A stretch of DNA of 64,000 bases, from the NCBI GenBank assembly GCA_937870635.1, contig CALMZP010000045.1, positions 40,171 through 104,170 on the forward strand, given 5' to 3'. Both the position numbers and the translations under genes were made by a program. Origin of the DNA: an uncultured Acidobacteriota bacterium (GTDB lineage: Bacteria; Acidobacteriota; Thermoanaerobaculia; Gp7-AA8). The notes under the pieces were generated by a model. It saw only the letters and a list, made by a program, of their open reading frames with translations. It was not told the origin of the DNA and ran no database searches. The stretch's first letter is position 1; the number at the start of each line of letters is the position of its first letter. This document shows, one piece after another, positions 52,572 through 60,463 of the stretch.

Positions 52572-53864
52572 ATGTCTCAACCGAATCAACGTGTGGCCAT
52601 CATTCGAGGCGTCCGGACTCCTTTCGCAAAATCCGGCACCCTGTACGCCCGTCTCACCGCGCTGGACCTCGGCAAGTTCGCGGTGACGGAGCTGATCGAG
52701 CGATCGGGCATCGACCCGAAAGAGGTGCAGGAGGTGGTGTACGGAAACGTCATCCCCTCCGTGAAAGCGCCCAACATCGCCCGGGAAATCGTCCTCGGCA
52801 CCGGCCTTCCGCGGAGCATTCCCGGCTACACCGTCGGCAAGGCGTGTGCGTCGGCCAACCAGGCCATTACCGCTGCCTCCGACATGATCTTCCGCGGCTA
52901 TGCGGACACGGTCGTGGCGGGCGGCGCGGAGTCGCTGTCCGACGTCCCCGTTCTCTTCTCGCGCAACATGGTCGACGCGTTCATGCGCGCCAACAAGGCC
53001 AAGAGTGCGCTGGCCCGCGTCGGCGCGTTCAAGAGCGTACGCCTCAAGGATCTCGCGCCGGATACGCCGGCGATCGCCGAATCGACGACCGGACTTTCCA
53101 TGGGTGAATCGGCCGAGAAGATGGCCAAGGAAAACGGGATCACGCGCGAGGCGCAGGATCGTTTTGCACTGCAGAGCCACCAGCGCGCGGCAGCGGCCAC
53201 CGAGAGCGGCCGGTTCCGAGACGAAGTGATGACGGTCGTGGTTCCGCCGTCGTTCGACGAGGTCGTCGACAAGGACAACCTGATCCGGGCCGATTCGACG
53301 CTCGAGTCGATGGCAAAACTCAAACCGGTGTTCGATCGGAAGTACGGCACGATCACCGCCGCGAACGCCTCCCCTCTCACCGACGGCGCGTCCGCTGTTC
53401 TTCTGATGTCGGAGGAGAAAGCGAAGGCGATTGGCCTCAGGCCGATCGGATACCTGCGCAGCTACGCGTTTGCGGCACTCGATCCTTTCGACCAGCTCCT
53501 CCAGGGCCCCGTCTTCGCGGTGCCCGTCGCGCTCGAGCGCGCGAAGATCACGCTGAAGGACATCGGCGTGATCGAGATGCATGAGGCCTTTGCCGCGCAG
53601 GTGCTGTCGAATATCCAATGGCTGGGCTCAAAGAAGATCGCGCAGGAGAAACTGGGCCGCAGCGAACCGGTCGGCGAGATCGACCCCGAGAAGATCAACC
53701 GCACCGGCGGCTCGATCGCGCTGGGCCACCCCTTCGGAGCGACCGGCGCGCGGATCGTCACCACCGTCTGCAACGAGCTGCAGCGCACCGGCGAACAGTA
53801 CGGGCTGGTCACGGTCTGCGCGGCGGGCGGCATGGGCGCCGCGATGGTGCTCGAGCGCGAATGA
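52572..53864 (+). CDS. Acetyl-CoA C-acyltransferase (thiolase, FadI-like)
   Basis: A protein of 430 residues from ATG 52572; an ATG at 52551 in the repeat is less likely. The acyl-enzyme cysteine is C92 in GKACASANQA. The second catalytic set is in MHEAFAAQ, GHPFGATGAR and the C-terminal VCAAGGMGAAM. Length and the long loop region match the FadI/trifunctional-beta group that acts on longer 3-ketoacyl-CoA in beta-oxidation. No matching hydratase/dehydrogenase alpha subunit is adjacent. Its stop overlaps the next gene (ATGA). Confidence 0.93.
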   Translation: MSQPNQRVAIIRGVRTPFAKSGTLYARLTALDLGKFAVTELIERSGIDPKEVQEVVYGNVIPSVKAPNIAREIVLGTGLPRSIPGYTVGKACASANQAITAASDMIFRGYADTVVAGGAESLSDVPVLFSRNMVDAFMRANKAKSALARVGAFKSVRLKDLAPDTPAIAESTTGLSMGESAEKMAKENGITREAQDRFALQSHQRAAAATESGRFRDEVMTVVVPPSFDEVVDKDNLIRADSTLESMAKLKPVFDRKYGTITAANASPLTDGASAVLLMSEEKAKAIGLRPIGYLRSYAFAALDPFDQLLQGPVFAVPVALERAKITLKDIGVIEMHEAFAAQVLSNIQWLGSKKIAQEKLGRSEPVGEIDPEKINRTGGSIALGHPFGATGARIVTTVCNELQRTGEQYGLVTVCAAGGMGAAMVLERE

Positions 53865-55039
53865 CCCGGCGCGGCCGGCACGTCGCCTTTCTCGTCGTCT
53901 ACTCCGCGCTTCTCCTCTCGATCGGCATCACGCGCGAATGGCGCCTGGTCCACGAGGACAACGGTGCCATGCAGACCGCGCTGGCGCTGAGTCACACCCG
54001 TCACGGACTCGCGGAAACGAAAGCTCACAACTGGTTCGTCGCCAAAGACGGGAAGGACCGGCTCGGCTATCCGCATCATCCGGCCGGGGTTCCCCTGCTC
54101 ATCGCGGCCGGCTTCACGGTGACCGGCTCTGAGACGCGGGCAGTTGCACGCGGCGTGATGATTCTCTTCAGCATCGGCAGCGCCGTGCTGATGTACCGGA
54201 TCCTGGCGCGTCTCTTTGACGACGAGACGATCGCATTCGCCGGAGCCTTGTTCTTCGCCACGATCCCGATGCAGTCGTTCTTCGGGCGGATGGTGAACTT
54301 CGAGCCGCCGGTGCTGTTTTTCATTCTGCTGATGCTTCTCGCGTGGATCTCGCGGTCCTGGCCGGCGATGGCCGCCGCGATCATCGCCGGCGTCATGGTC
54401 GACTGGACGATCCTGTTCTTCTGCGCCGCGATCGTCGTCATGGAAGGCATCACGTGGGTGAGGGGAAGAGGCGTACCCGCAGGATTGATCGTCGCCGCCG
54501 GCGCGGGGGCGATCGGACTCGCGCTGGCCTTCGCACACATCGCGATCGCTTTCGGCTCGCTCCAGCGTTTCTTCGACGTCCTGGGCAAAGACGTCGGTGC
54601 GGGGCATGAGCCTCTTCGGCCTCTGAACTGGCTGTCGCTGATGTTCGAGAACTACCGGCATTACTTCACGAGCACGGGCGTCATCACGTCGATTGCCGTC
54701 GCGGTCATGCTGCTCCTGCCGAAAGCGCGCATGAGGCCGGAGGTGCGGCGGTTCGCACTCGTGGCCGGTGCGGCCGCTCTCGTTTATCTCCTGGCATCAC
54801 CCAACCGCGCGCGGCTTCATCACTACTGGCAGTTCTTCTTTCTCCCCTACGCTGCGACGGCATTCGCGGTGGCGTTCGCCTGGCTCCGTGCGCGGAAGGC
54901 GACCGCCGTGATCGCGCTGATCGTGATCGAGGTCGCAGCTGCCACCGGTTACAAGCTCTATCGCCGCCACACCGAGCCCGGCGAGTACGCGGTGACGGCC
55001 ATCGAGCATTACGAGCGGCTGTATCTGACCCCGAAATGA
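53861..55039 (+). CDS. GT39-type membrane glycosyltransferase (ArnT/PMT superfamily)
   Basis: A protein of 392 residues with about nine hydrophobic segments. The first periplasmic loop has HEDNGAMQTALALSHTRHG and YPHHPAGVPLLIAAG, as expected for the donor-binding loop with an acidic catalytic residue of the superfamily. Such enzymes move a sugar from a polyprenyl-phosphate donor to lipid or protein on the outer face of the inner membrane. Coupling to a thiolase is unusual. Confidence 0.8.
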   Translation: MTRRGRHVAFLVVYSALLLSIGITREWRLVHEDNGAMQTALALSHTRHGLAETKAHNWFVAKDGKDRLGYPHHPAGVPLLIAAGFTVTGSETRAVARGVMILFSIGSAVLMYRILARLFDDETIAFAGALFFATIPMQSFFGRMVNFEPPVLFFILLMLLAWISRSWPAMAAAIIAGVMVDWTILFFCAAIVVMEGITWVRGRGVPAGLIVAAGAGAIGLALAFAHIAIAFGSLQRFFDVLGKDVGAGHEPLRPLNWLSLMFENYRHYFTSTGVITSIAVAVMLLLPKARMRPEVRRFALVAGAAALVYLLASPNRARLHHYWQFFFLPYAATAFAVAFAWLRARKATAVIALIVIEVAAATGYKLYRRHTEPGEYAVTAIEHYERLYLTPK

Positions 55040-55041
55040 AA

Positions 55042-55070
55042 GGCGCGGGCGAGGTCGCCCGCGCTCCACT
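55042..55070. repeat. GC-palindrome copy 15
   Basis: GCGCGGGCGAGGTCGCCCGC followed by GCTCCACT, between the GT39 stop and the CPBP promoter; a single copy in an intergenic position. Confidence 0.85.
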
Positions 55071-55079
55071 GTTCTTCGT

Positions 55080-55085
55080 TACACT
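55080..55085 (+). promoter_or_regulatory. -10 box just before the CPBP protease gene
   Basis: TACACT ending 9 nt before ATG 55095; no ribosome-binding site. Confidence 0.5.
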
Positions 55086-55094
55086 GGCCGCCGC

Positions 55095-55877
55095 ATGACT
55101 TACGCCTTGAGTGTCGGCTTCGTTCTCCTGATCTGGCTCGGCATCGTCGTCCTCAACGAGAAGATGAACCTTCTCAGCTGTGACCGCTTTCCGACCCCGG
55201 CCGCCAAGTACTTCGCGTACGGATGGCTGCTGTTCTTCCTCGTGCTGCTGGCCATGCTGGTCACAGGCGCGGCGCTCAACCCGGCGCGAGCGCGCGACCT
55301 GAAGGACGCGCCGTTCTACTCGCTCTTCGCGCTGCACGCGATTCTCATCGTCTTTCTTATCGGATGGTGGCTGGTCACGAGCCGCCCGTCGATGCGCGAA
55401 TTCCTCAATTTCCAGCCGGGGCGGACCGGCGAGGGAATCATGATCGGCGTCGCCGTCGGCGTCGGCGGCTGGGTCATCACCCTCGCCTCGGCCCTCTTCG
55501 TAGCCATGATCCTCAAGTCGACCGGATTGATGCCGGAGAATCCGGAGCCCTCACCCATGATCGGATTCATGGCCGGCATGGATCTGTGGAGGAAGTTCGT
55601 GATCGTCCTCTCGGCGATGACCGTCGAGGAGTTTTTCTTCCGCTCCTGGCTGCAGAAGCGCGTCGGCCTGATCGTGTCGACGGGGCTCTTCGCGATGGCT
55701 CACTTCACGCTCGGTCAGCCGCTGCTGCTGATCGGCATCACAGTGATCTCACTGATCATCGGATTCACGTTCTATCGGACGAAGAGCGTGCTGCCGGGCA
55801 TCGTCGCGCATGGAGTGTTCGACGCCATTCAGCTTTTCGTGATCATCCCGATCGCGTTCAAAGTGACGGGAATGTGA
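55095..55877 (+). CDS. CPBP (Abi/Rce1-type) intramembrane glutamic endopeptidase
   Basis: A protein of 260 residues with about seven to eight membrane segments. Active-site motifs are EEFFFRSWL (EExxxR), FAMAHF (FxxxH) and HGVFDAI in the order of the family. It is a membrane protease of the CAAX-prenyl-protease type; bacterial substrates are mostly unknown. Confidence 0.88.
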   Translation: MTYALSVGFVLLIWLGIVVLNEKMNLLSCDRFPTPAAKYFAYGWLLFFLVLLAMLVTGAALNPARARDLKDAPFYSLFALHAILIVFLIGWWLVTSRPSMREFLNFQPGRTGEGIMIGVAVGVGGWVITLASALFVAMILKSTGLMPENPEPSPMIGFMAGMDLWRKFVIVLSAMTVEEFFFRSWLQKRVGLIVSTGLFAMAHFTLGQPLLLIGITVISLIIGFTFYRTKSVLPGIVAHGVFDAIQLFVIIPIAFKVTGM

Positions 55878-55888
55878 GGTCGTGAGGG

Positions 55889-57250
55889 TCACGACTCGGA
55901 GACCACTACGCCGTCGCCTTCGAAGCGGATCTTGAAACCCTCATCGTCGCCGCTGGCGATCATGACGTCGTCCATGGCCTGCTCATTGACCACGGTCGGA
56001 ATGAGATTGCCCGTCCACGCTACGAGGGCACTCGAGGAGATGGACAGCGGGTAATCGCGGCTGACGCGCAACGTGAGCGGCTCGATCGACGTGGAGATGG
56101 CCAGCGATCCGCGGCCGAAGATCTTCACCGTGTCGATCTTGCGCTCGTAGGCCGCGTCATAGATCGGCTCGACGCGATAGGTCAGCGAATCTTCGAGCGC
56201 CAGAAGATTGCCACCCTCGACATAGATGAACTCTTCGTTGAGGTCGAGCAGGAACGTTTTTCGCCCCTTCTCGTACACGAAGATCTTTCCCTGCCCCACG
56301 GCCTTGATCATCGTCTGCGCGGTGGTTCCCAGAAGGCCTGACTCGGCGAGGAACTTCAGGTTTCCGGAGTAGCTCGACACCGTTCCGCGCTTCACGTGGA
56401 CGTTGCGCGCGAAGTTGATCTCCAGAAATCCGTTCTCGTGCAGCGTGAAGGTCTTGGAAGCCCCTTCGATCTTGCGTCCGAGGTCGATGCGTTTCTCCTC
56501 GGCGCGGACGGTGTCGTCGACGGCGTCCTGCAGTTTTCGCGCGGCGGTGTGCCCTGCCGACGTGGCCGCCGTGGGAAGCTCGGTGACCAGTGTCTTCTCG
56601 AGCTCCGGCGGCGTGGGCATCTGCGCGGGCTGCGTGCGGTTTGACGCCGCCTGCCGAAGCGTTTCCTCCGGATCGATCCTGATGGCCTTGACCTTTTGCG
56701 TGATGGCCGGTGGCGGCGTTGGCGCCTCAGGAACGATCGGCGCCGGCGCCGTAGCGGGTGCACCCGGCTTCATCTCGTTCTCCACGTCGCGGACGAGCTT
56801 GTCCGCTCCGGCGAACCGAAGATGATCGAGCGCCTGCTGATACTTCTTCTTCTGCTTGTACAGAAGCCCCAGGTAGAGGTGGGACTTCGCGTAGTTGGGA
56901 CGGATCTCGATCGCCCGTTTGAGGAACTGCTCCGCTTCGTCGAGTTTGTCCTGCTTGAACAGGATCAGTCCGAGATTCGAGTGAAGAGTGAAGATGTTCG
57001 GGTTGTCGCGCACGAGGCGGCGATAGATGACCTCCGCTTCCGGATACGCGTTCGTCTTGAAGTAGACGAGGCCAAGGAGGTTGAGGACGTCGGCGTCGTC
57101 CGGCCGCAATTTCTGCGCGTTCTCCAGCTCCCGCCTCGCCTCGGCGAACCGCCCTTCCTGAAAGGCTTCCCGACCGCGATTGCAGTGCAGGAGAAAAACG
57201 CCCTGATCAAAGGGGGCGGTGAGCGCAGGCGCCTGATCCCGATCGGGCAT
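55889..57250 (-). CDS. TPR protein with C-terminal AIM24-like domain
   Basis: A protein of 453 residues. Residues about 20-150 hold four TPR units (REAFQEGRFAEARRELENAQ, LIFKQDKLDEAEQFLKRA-like). A Pro/Ala-rich linker follows. The last ~200 residues match the AIM24 beta-roll: VKRGTVSSYSGNLKFLAESG, LLGTTAQTMIKAVGQGKIFV, then LTLRVSRDYPLSISSSALVAW. AIM24 in mitochondria affects inner-membrane architecture; bacterial members are of unknown function. A TACAAT box (57264-57259) lies 8 nt before ATG 57250. Confidence 0.88.
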   Translation of the reverse strand: MPDRDQAPALTAPFDQGVFLLHCNRGREAFQEGRFAEARRELENAQKLRPDDADVLNLLGLVYFKTNAYPEAEVIYRRLVRDNPNIFTLHSNLGLILFKQDKLDEAEQFLKRAIEIRPNYAKSHLYLGLLYKQKKKYQQALDHLRFAGADKLVRDVENEMKPGAPATAPAPIVPEAPTPPPAITQKVKAIRIDPEETLRQAASNRTQPAQMPTPPELEKTLVTELPTAATSAGHTAARKLQDAVDDTVRAEEKRIDLGRKIEGASKTFTLHENGFLEINFARNVHVKRGTVSSYSGNLKFLAESGLLGTTAQTMIKAVGQGKIFVYEKGRKTFLLDLNEEFIYVEGGNLLALEDSLTYRVEPIYDAAYERKIDTVKIFGRGSLAISTSIEPLTLRVSRDYPLSISSSALVAWTGNLIPTVVNEQAMDDVMIASGDDEGFKIRFEGDGVVVSES

Positions 57251-57258
57251 GCCGCGCG

Positions 57259-57264
57259 ATTGTA
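57259..57264 (-). promoter_or_regulatory. -10 box just before the TPR-AIM24 gene
   Basis: TACAAT on the minus strand ending 8 nt before ATG 57250, with no ribosome-binding site. Confidence 0.5.
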
Positions 57265-57292
57265 ACCGACTCTGCGCAGGAGGCTTGTGCGT

Positions 57293-57961
57293 TTACTGCG
57301 AGCCGAGATAGCGCATGCCCGGAACCACCGCTGCGAGGGGCTGCGTCATCCGCGAGGTGAATCCGCCACGGAGCGAAGCCTTGTCCCGCCGTCCTGCAAA
57401 CGAGACTGCCTGGCCGTAAGGGCGCCCGTGGTAGACGGTCATGGCACGCTTCACGTACGTCATCGTTTCTTCATAAGGAGGAATGCCGCCGTACTTCAGA
57501 ACGGCGTTCTCGCCGGCGTTGTACGCGGCGAGGACGCGTGGAAGGTCTTCGCGAAACAGCTCGAGAAGATCGCGCAGGTAGTGAACGCCGCCACGGATGT
57601 TCTGAGCGGGATCGTGTACATCCGTGACGCGGTAACGTCTGGCGGTGGCAGGCATCAGCTGCATCAGCCCCCGCGCACCTTTGCTCGAAACGGTCATCGG
57701 ATCGAAGCTCGACTCCACCTGGATGACGGCGCGGACGAGAACCGGATCGACGCGATACTGCCGCGCGTACTGCTCGATCAGCGGGTCGAACCGCGAACGG
57801 CGGTCGTGCTGCCGGGCGAGCCACTGGAAGTTGCTGTAACTCGTCTTCCCCGACGGGACGTTGTAGATGATCTTCCTGCCGTTCCGCGTGGTGATGCGCA
57901 CATCGGCATTCGCCGTGGAAGCGAGAAGGAGGAAGGTGAGTCCCAGCACGCCCGGACGCAT
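57293..57961 (-). CDS. Exported lytic transglycosylase (SLT family)
   Basis: A protein of 222 residues with a signal peptide (MRPGVLGLTFLLLASTANA). The SLT signatures are complete: VESSFDP with the catalytic glutamate, ARGLMQLMPATA, NIRGGVHYL, LAAYNAGENAV and PYEETMTYV. It cleaves peptidoglycan glycan strands in the periplasm. TACAGT (57974-57969) ends 7 nt before the ATG, back to back with the MazG promoter. Confidence 0.94.
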   Translation of the reverse strand: MRPGVLGLTFLLLASTANADVRITTRNGRKIIYNVPSGKTSYSNFQWLARQHDRRSRFDPLIEQYARQYRVDPVLVRAVIQVESSFDPMTVSSKGARGLMQLMPATARRYRVTDVHDPAQNIRGGVHYLRDLLELFREDLPRVLAAYNAGENAVLKYGGIPPYEETMTYVKRAMTVYHGRPYGQAVSFAGRRDKASLRGGFTSRMTQPLAAVVPGMRYLGSQ

Positions 57962-57968
57962 CGCAATT

Positions 57969-57985
57969 ACTGTAGCAGATAAACT
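57969..57985. promoter_or_regulatory. Back-to-back -10 boxes of the divergent transglycosylase and mazG genes
   Basis: Minus strand TACAGT (57974-57969), 7 nt from ATG 57961; plus strand TAAACT (57980-57985), 8 nt from ATG 57994. The whole gap between the two starts is only 32 nt, leaving no room for leaders and ribosome-binding sites on both sides. Confidence 0.55.
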
Positions 57986-57993
57986 CCTCCGTC

Positions 57994-58308
57994 ATGGCCT
58001 TCCGAGATGCGCAGAACGAAGTCGACGCCTGGATCTCCCAGTTCCGCGAGGGCTACTTCCCTCCACTTTCCATGCTGGCGAGGCTGACCGAGGAGGTCGG
58101 CGAGCTGGCGCGGGTGCTGATGCACGAGTACGGAGGCAAAGCGCCGAAGAAGGGAGAGCCGAAGGGAGAGATCGCGGAGGAGATCGCCGACGCGATGTTC
58201 GTGCTGATCTGCCTCGCCAATTCACTCGACATCGACCTCGACGACGCGTTTGCCCGAATGATGGAGAAATACAAGCACCGCGACGGTGACCGCTGGACGA
58301 AGGTGTAG
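57994..58308 (+). CDS. MazG-like nucleotide pyrophosphohydrolase
   Basis: A protein of 104 residues. The EExxE plus ExxD metal-binding pattern is present: LTEEVGELARVL and EEIADAMFVLICLAN. The short single-domain form belongs to the MazG/iMazG-like house-cleaning pyrophosphatases that hydrolyse (d)NTPs. KHRDGDRW at the end is common in this subgroup. Confidence 0.9.
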   Translation: MAFRDAQNEVDAWISQFREGYFPPLSMLARLTEEVGELARVLMHEYGGKAPKKGEPKGEIAEEIADAMFVLICLANSLDIDLDDAFARMMEKYKHRDGDRWTKV

Positions 58309-58507
58309 GCATTTCCCCAAGGCGCAAACCTCTTGTCTGTAACGAGTTGTCGATGTTCCAAAGTTTTACTTGACGAAAACCGTCCCTGTTCCGTTTTTGC
58401 GCTAAAATGGCTGGCGATCCAATCAAGTTGGAGTGTGCAGAGCGGTGGCGTCCGTGCCACCTGTCCCCAGTTCATTCAACGTCCCCCCCTGAACCAAGGA
58501 GTACCAC
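58309..58507 (+). promoter_or_regulatory. Upstream region of the AraC-type gene
   Basis: 199 nt without a gene. A TAAAAT at 58403-58408 may be a -10 box, but no -35 sits at a suitable distance. The leader would be about 95 nt and ends with AAGGAG before ATG 58508. Confidence 0.3.
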
Positions 58508-58873
58508 ATGGACGGCCTTCTTCGAGCGCTCATCAAAACGGTTCGGCGTCGCCTTCGTTCCGATGAAGAGGTGACTGTCGAGGCGGTTACGCGGGAGCTC
58601 GGATACACCCGGCAGTACATCTCAGGCCGATTCCACCGCCTCACCGGCCGGCTTCTCAGTCACTTCCTCAAAGAGAAGCGTCTCGAGAAAGCGGCGCGCC
58701 TGCTCAAGCAGGGCAATCTTCGCGTCTCGCAGATCGCCCGCCGCTGCGGATTCGATTCCGAGAACTACTTCCGCCAGCAGTTCCGTCACCGGTACGGCAT
58801 GTCCCCGCGCCAGTTCCGGACCGCCGGAAGCATGAGATCCCAGCCGGCCATGTCGAAAGCCGCGACGGTCTAA
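58508..58873 (+). CDS. AraC-type DNA-binding protein without a sensor domain
   Basis: A protein of 121 residues that is almost only the double helix-turn-helix of the AraC family: VEAVTRELGYTRQYISGRFH, then VSQIARRCGFDSENYFRQQFRHRYG and SPRQFR. No ligand-binding domain is attached, so activity is set by its level, as in SoxS/MarA, or by a partner. AAGGAG lies 7 nt before the ATG. Confidence 0.88.
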   Translation: MDGLLRALIKTVRRRLRSDEEVTVEAVTRELGYTRQYISGRFHRLTGRLLSHFLKEKRLEKAARLLKQGNLRVSQIARRCGFDSENYFRQQFRHRYGMSPRQFRTAGSMRSQPAMSKAATV

Positions 58874-58877
58874 GGCG

Positions 58878-58948
58878 ATTTTGGATTTTGGCTTTTGGAT
58901 TTTGGATTGGGCTGCTCAATCCAAAATCCAAAATCCGAAATCTAAAAT
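58878..58948. repeat. Seven-base-unit inverted repeat (island 9)
   Basis: TTTGGAT, TTTGGCT, TTTGGAT, TTTGGAT (58878-58909) face ATCCAAA-type units (58918-58948). It sits between two convergent genes, immediately after both stops. Confidence 0.85.
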
Positions 58949-59548
58949 TCACTCGAACCCCGCCTCCACCCACAGATACCGCAGGGTGTGCCGGTCCACC
59001 GTTCCCGTGCCGATGGCGTTGCGCAGAAAGAGAAGCGTCTGCCGCGCTTTCGAATGACGTGCCGAGATCTTTTCGCGATATGCGCGATGTTCGGCCACGC
59101 TCGCGAACGTCACCGTGCGAAAGACTGACGGCAACCGCACGATGGTCCCCTGCACGCTGACGTCCTCCCACTCGCCCTTGTTCGCGAAGCGGATGTAGTG
59201 ACGCTTGTGGAAGAGGCGAACCTCGCCGTCGCCCTCTCCGATGCGAAGCGGCCTGCCCGCGTAATACGGAACGACCCGAACGCGAAAGCCCCAGGCCTTC
59301 GCCTCATTCGCGGCCGTGGCGATCTCACTGGCCAGCTGGTCGTCGATCCGCTCGCGCTCGCGAACGATGAGGACCCAGTCGTGCGACGCGGCATCGACCG
59401 CGCGATTGAATTCGGGACGGTGCTTCGACAATGGATCGCGCGGATTGACGTCGAGCACGAGCTGCTCGAGACGCTCGAAACGTTCGCTGAGCGGCGCGAG
59501 ATGCTCGGCGTGCACGTCGCCGAGGGTGATGATGGAGAGGGATGTCAT
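58949..59548 (-). CDS. Divergent glycosyltransferase-2-like protein
   Basis: A protein of 199 residues from ATG 59548. It resembles a reduced family-2 glycosyltransferase of the WaaE kind: an initial strand (SIITLGDVHAEHLAPL), then FNRAVDAASHDWVLIVRERERI in the place of the metal-binding aspartates, and GRPLRIGEGDGEVRLFHKRHY near the acceptor site. The usual DxD is replaced by RERE, so activity is doubtful. Confidence 0.6.
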   Translation of the reverse strand: MTSLSIITLGDVHAEHLAPLSERFERLEQLVLDVNPRDPLSKHRPEFNRAVDAASHDWVLIVRERERIDDQLASEIATAANEAKAWGFRVRVVPYYAGRPLRIGEGDGEVRLFHKRHYIRFANKGEWEDVSVQGTIVRLPSVFRTVTFASVAEHRAYREKISARHSKARQTLLFLRNAIGTGTVDRHTLRYLWVEAGFE

Positions 59549-59556
59549 GTTCGGTC

Positions 59557-59659
59557 TGTCATCCCGAGCGTGAGCGAGGGAGCTGGGGGGGCGGGTGGCG
59601 CGAACGTCATGCCTCGTGCCGCCCATCCCCCAGCTCCCTCGCTCACGCTCGGGATGACA
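59557..59659. repeat. 33-bp perfect inverted repeat (island 10)
   Basis: The left arm 59557-59589 starts TGTCATCCCGAGCGTGAGCG and the right arm 59627-59659 is its exact complement, 37 nt apart. It lies between the GT2-like start and the ymdB stop. The arms are not made of seven-base units. Confidence 0.9.
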
Positions 59660-59664
59660 CGCTG

Positions 59665-60450
59665 TCACTCTTCGAGCTTTTCGTGAATCCGGGCGACAGC
59701 GGTGGCGCGGCCGGTCGTCTCATCGACATCCACCATGACGCCCGACATGCGCACGTCTTTTTTCGCCACCTCGAGCTTCCGCGGGGTGTTCATCAGGAAT
59801 CGGTGCAGCGCCTCTTCCGGACGGAAGCCGATCACCGAATCGTACGCGCCGGTCATCCCCACGTCGGTCTGAAACGCGGTGCCGTTGGGCAGGATTCGCT
59901 CATCGGCGGTCGGCACATGCGTGTGCGTCCCAAAGACTCCCGACACGCGGCCGTCGAGATAGCGCCCCATGGCCTGTTTCTCCGATGTTGCCTCGCAATG
60001 GATGTCGACGATGACGACCTTCACCCCGTCGAGCTGCGCGAGCTCGCGGTCCGCGCAGTGAAACGGGTTCTCACATGGCGGCATGAAGACGTTGCCCATG
60101 AACTGCAGCACCGCCACTTTCACGCCGCTCGCCGTCTGCCGGATCACGCTTCCTTTGCCGGGATTCCCGCTCGGATAGTTCGCCGGACGGATCACGTGCG
60201 GATAGTGGTCGTAGTTGTCGACGAAGTCCTTCTTGTCCCAGATGTGATTTCCGGACGTGTAGGCATTGATCGGCAGCTCCGACAACTCCTCCATGATCGC
60301 CTCGGTCACACCGAAACCGCCGGCGGCGTTCTCGATGTTGACGATCGTGAAGTCGATCTTCTCCCGATCGATCACGCGCTCGAGCTTCTCATGCAACGCC
60401 CGGCGGCCAGGCTGGCCGACGACGTCGCCGATGTAGAGGATTCGTACCAA
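59665..60450 (-). CDS. ymdB: YmdB-type metallophosphoesterase (TIGR00282 family)
   Basis: A protein of 261 residues from TTG 60450, 13 nt after the rny stop. Metal-binding motifs: YIGDVVGQPGR, NIENAAGGFG, TSGNHIWDK, VDIHCEATSEK and GTHTHVPTAD. Homologues (Bacillus YmdB, Deinococcus DR1281) hydrolyse 2',3'-cyclic nucleotides, and in Bacillus the gene also lies next to rny. A link with RNA turnover is likely. Confidence 0.92.
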   Translation of the reverse strand: MVRILYIGDVVGQPGRRALHEKLERVIDREKIDFTIVNIENAAGGFGVTEAIMEELSELPINAYTSGNHIWDKKDFVDNYDHYPHVIRPANYPSGNPGKGSVIRQTASGVKVAVLQFMGNVFMPPCENPFHCADRELAQLDGVKVVIVDIHCEATSEKQAMGRYLDGRVSGVFGTHTHVPTADERILPNGTAFQTDVGMTGAYDSVIGFRPEEALHRFLMNTPRKLEVAKKDVRMSGVMVDVDETTGRATAVARIHEKLEE

Positions 60451-60463
60451 ATTTCGCTCTTGC

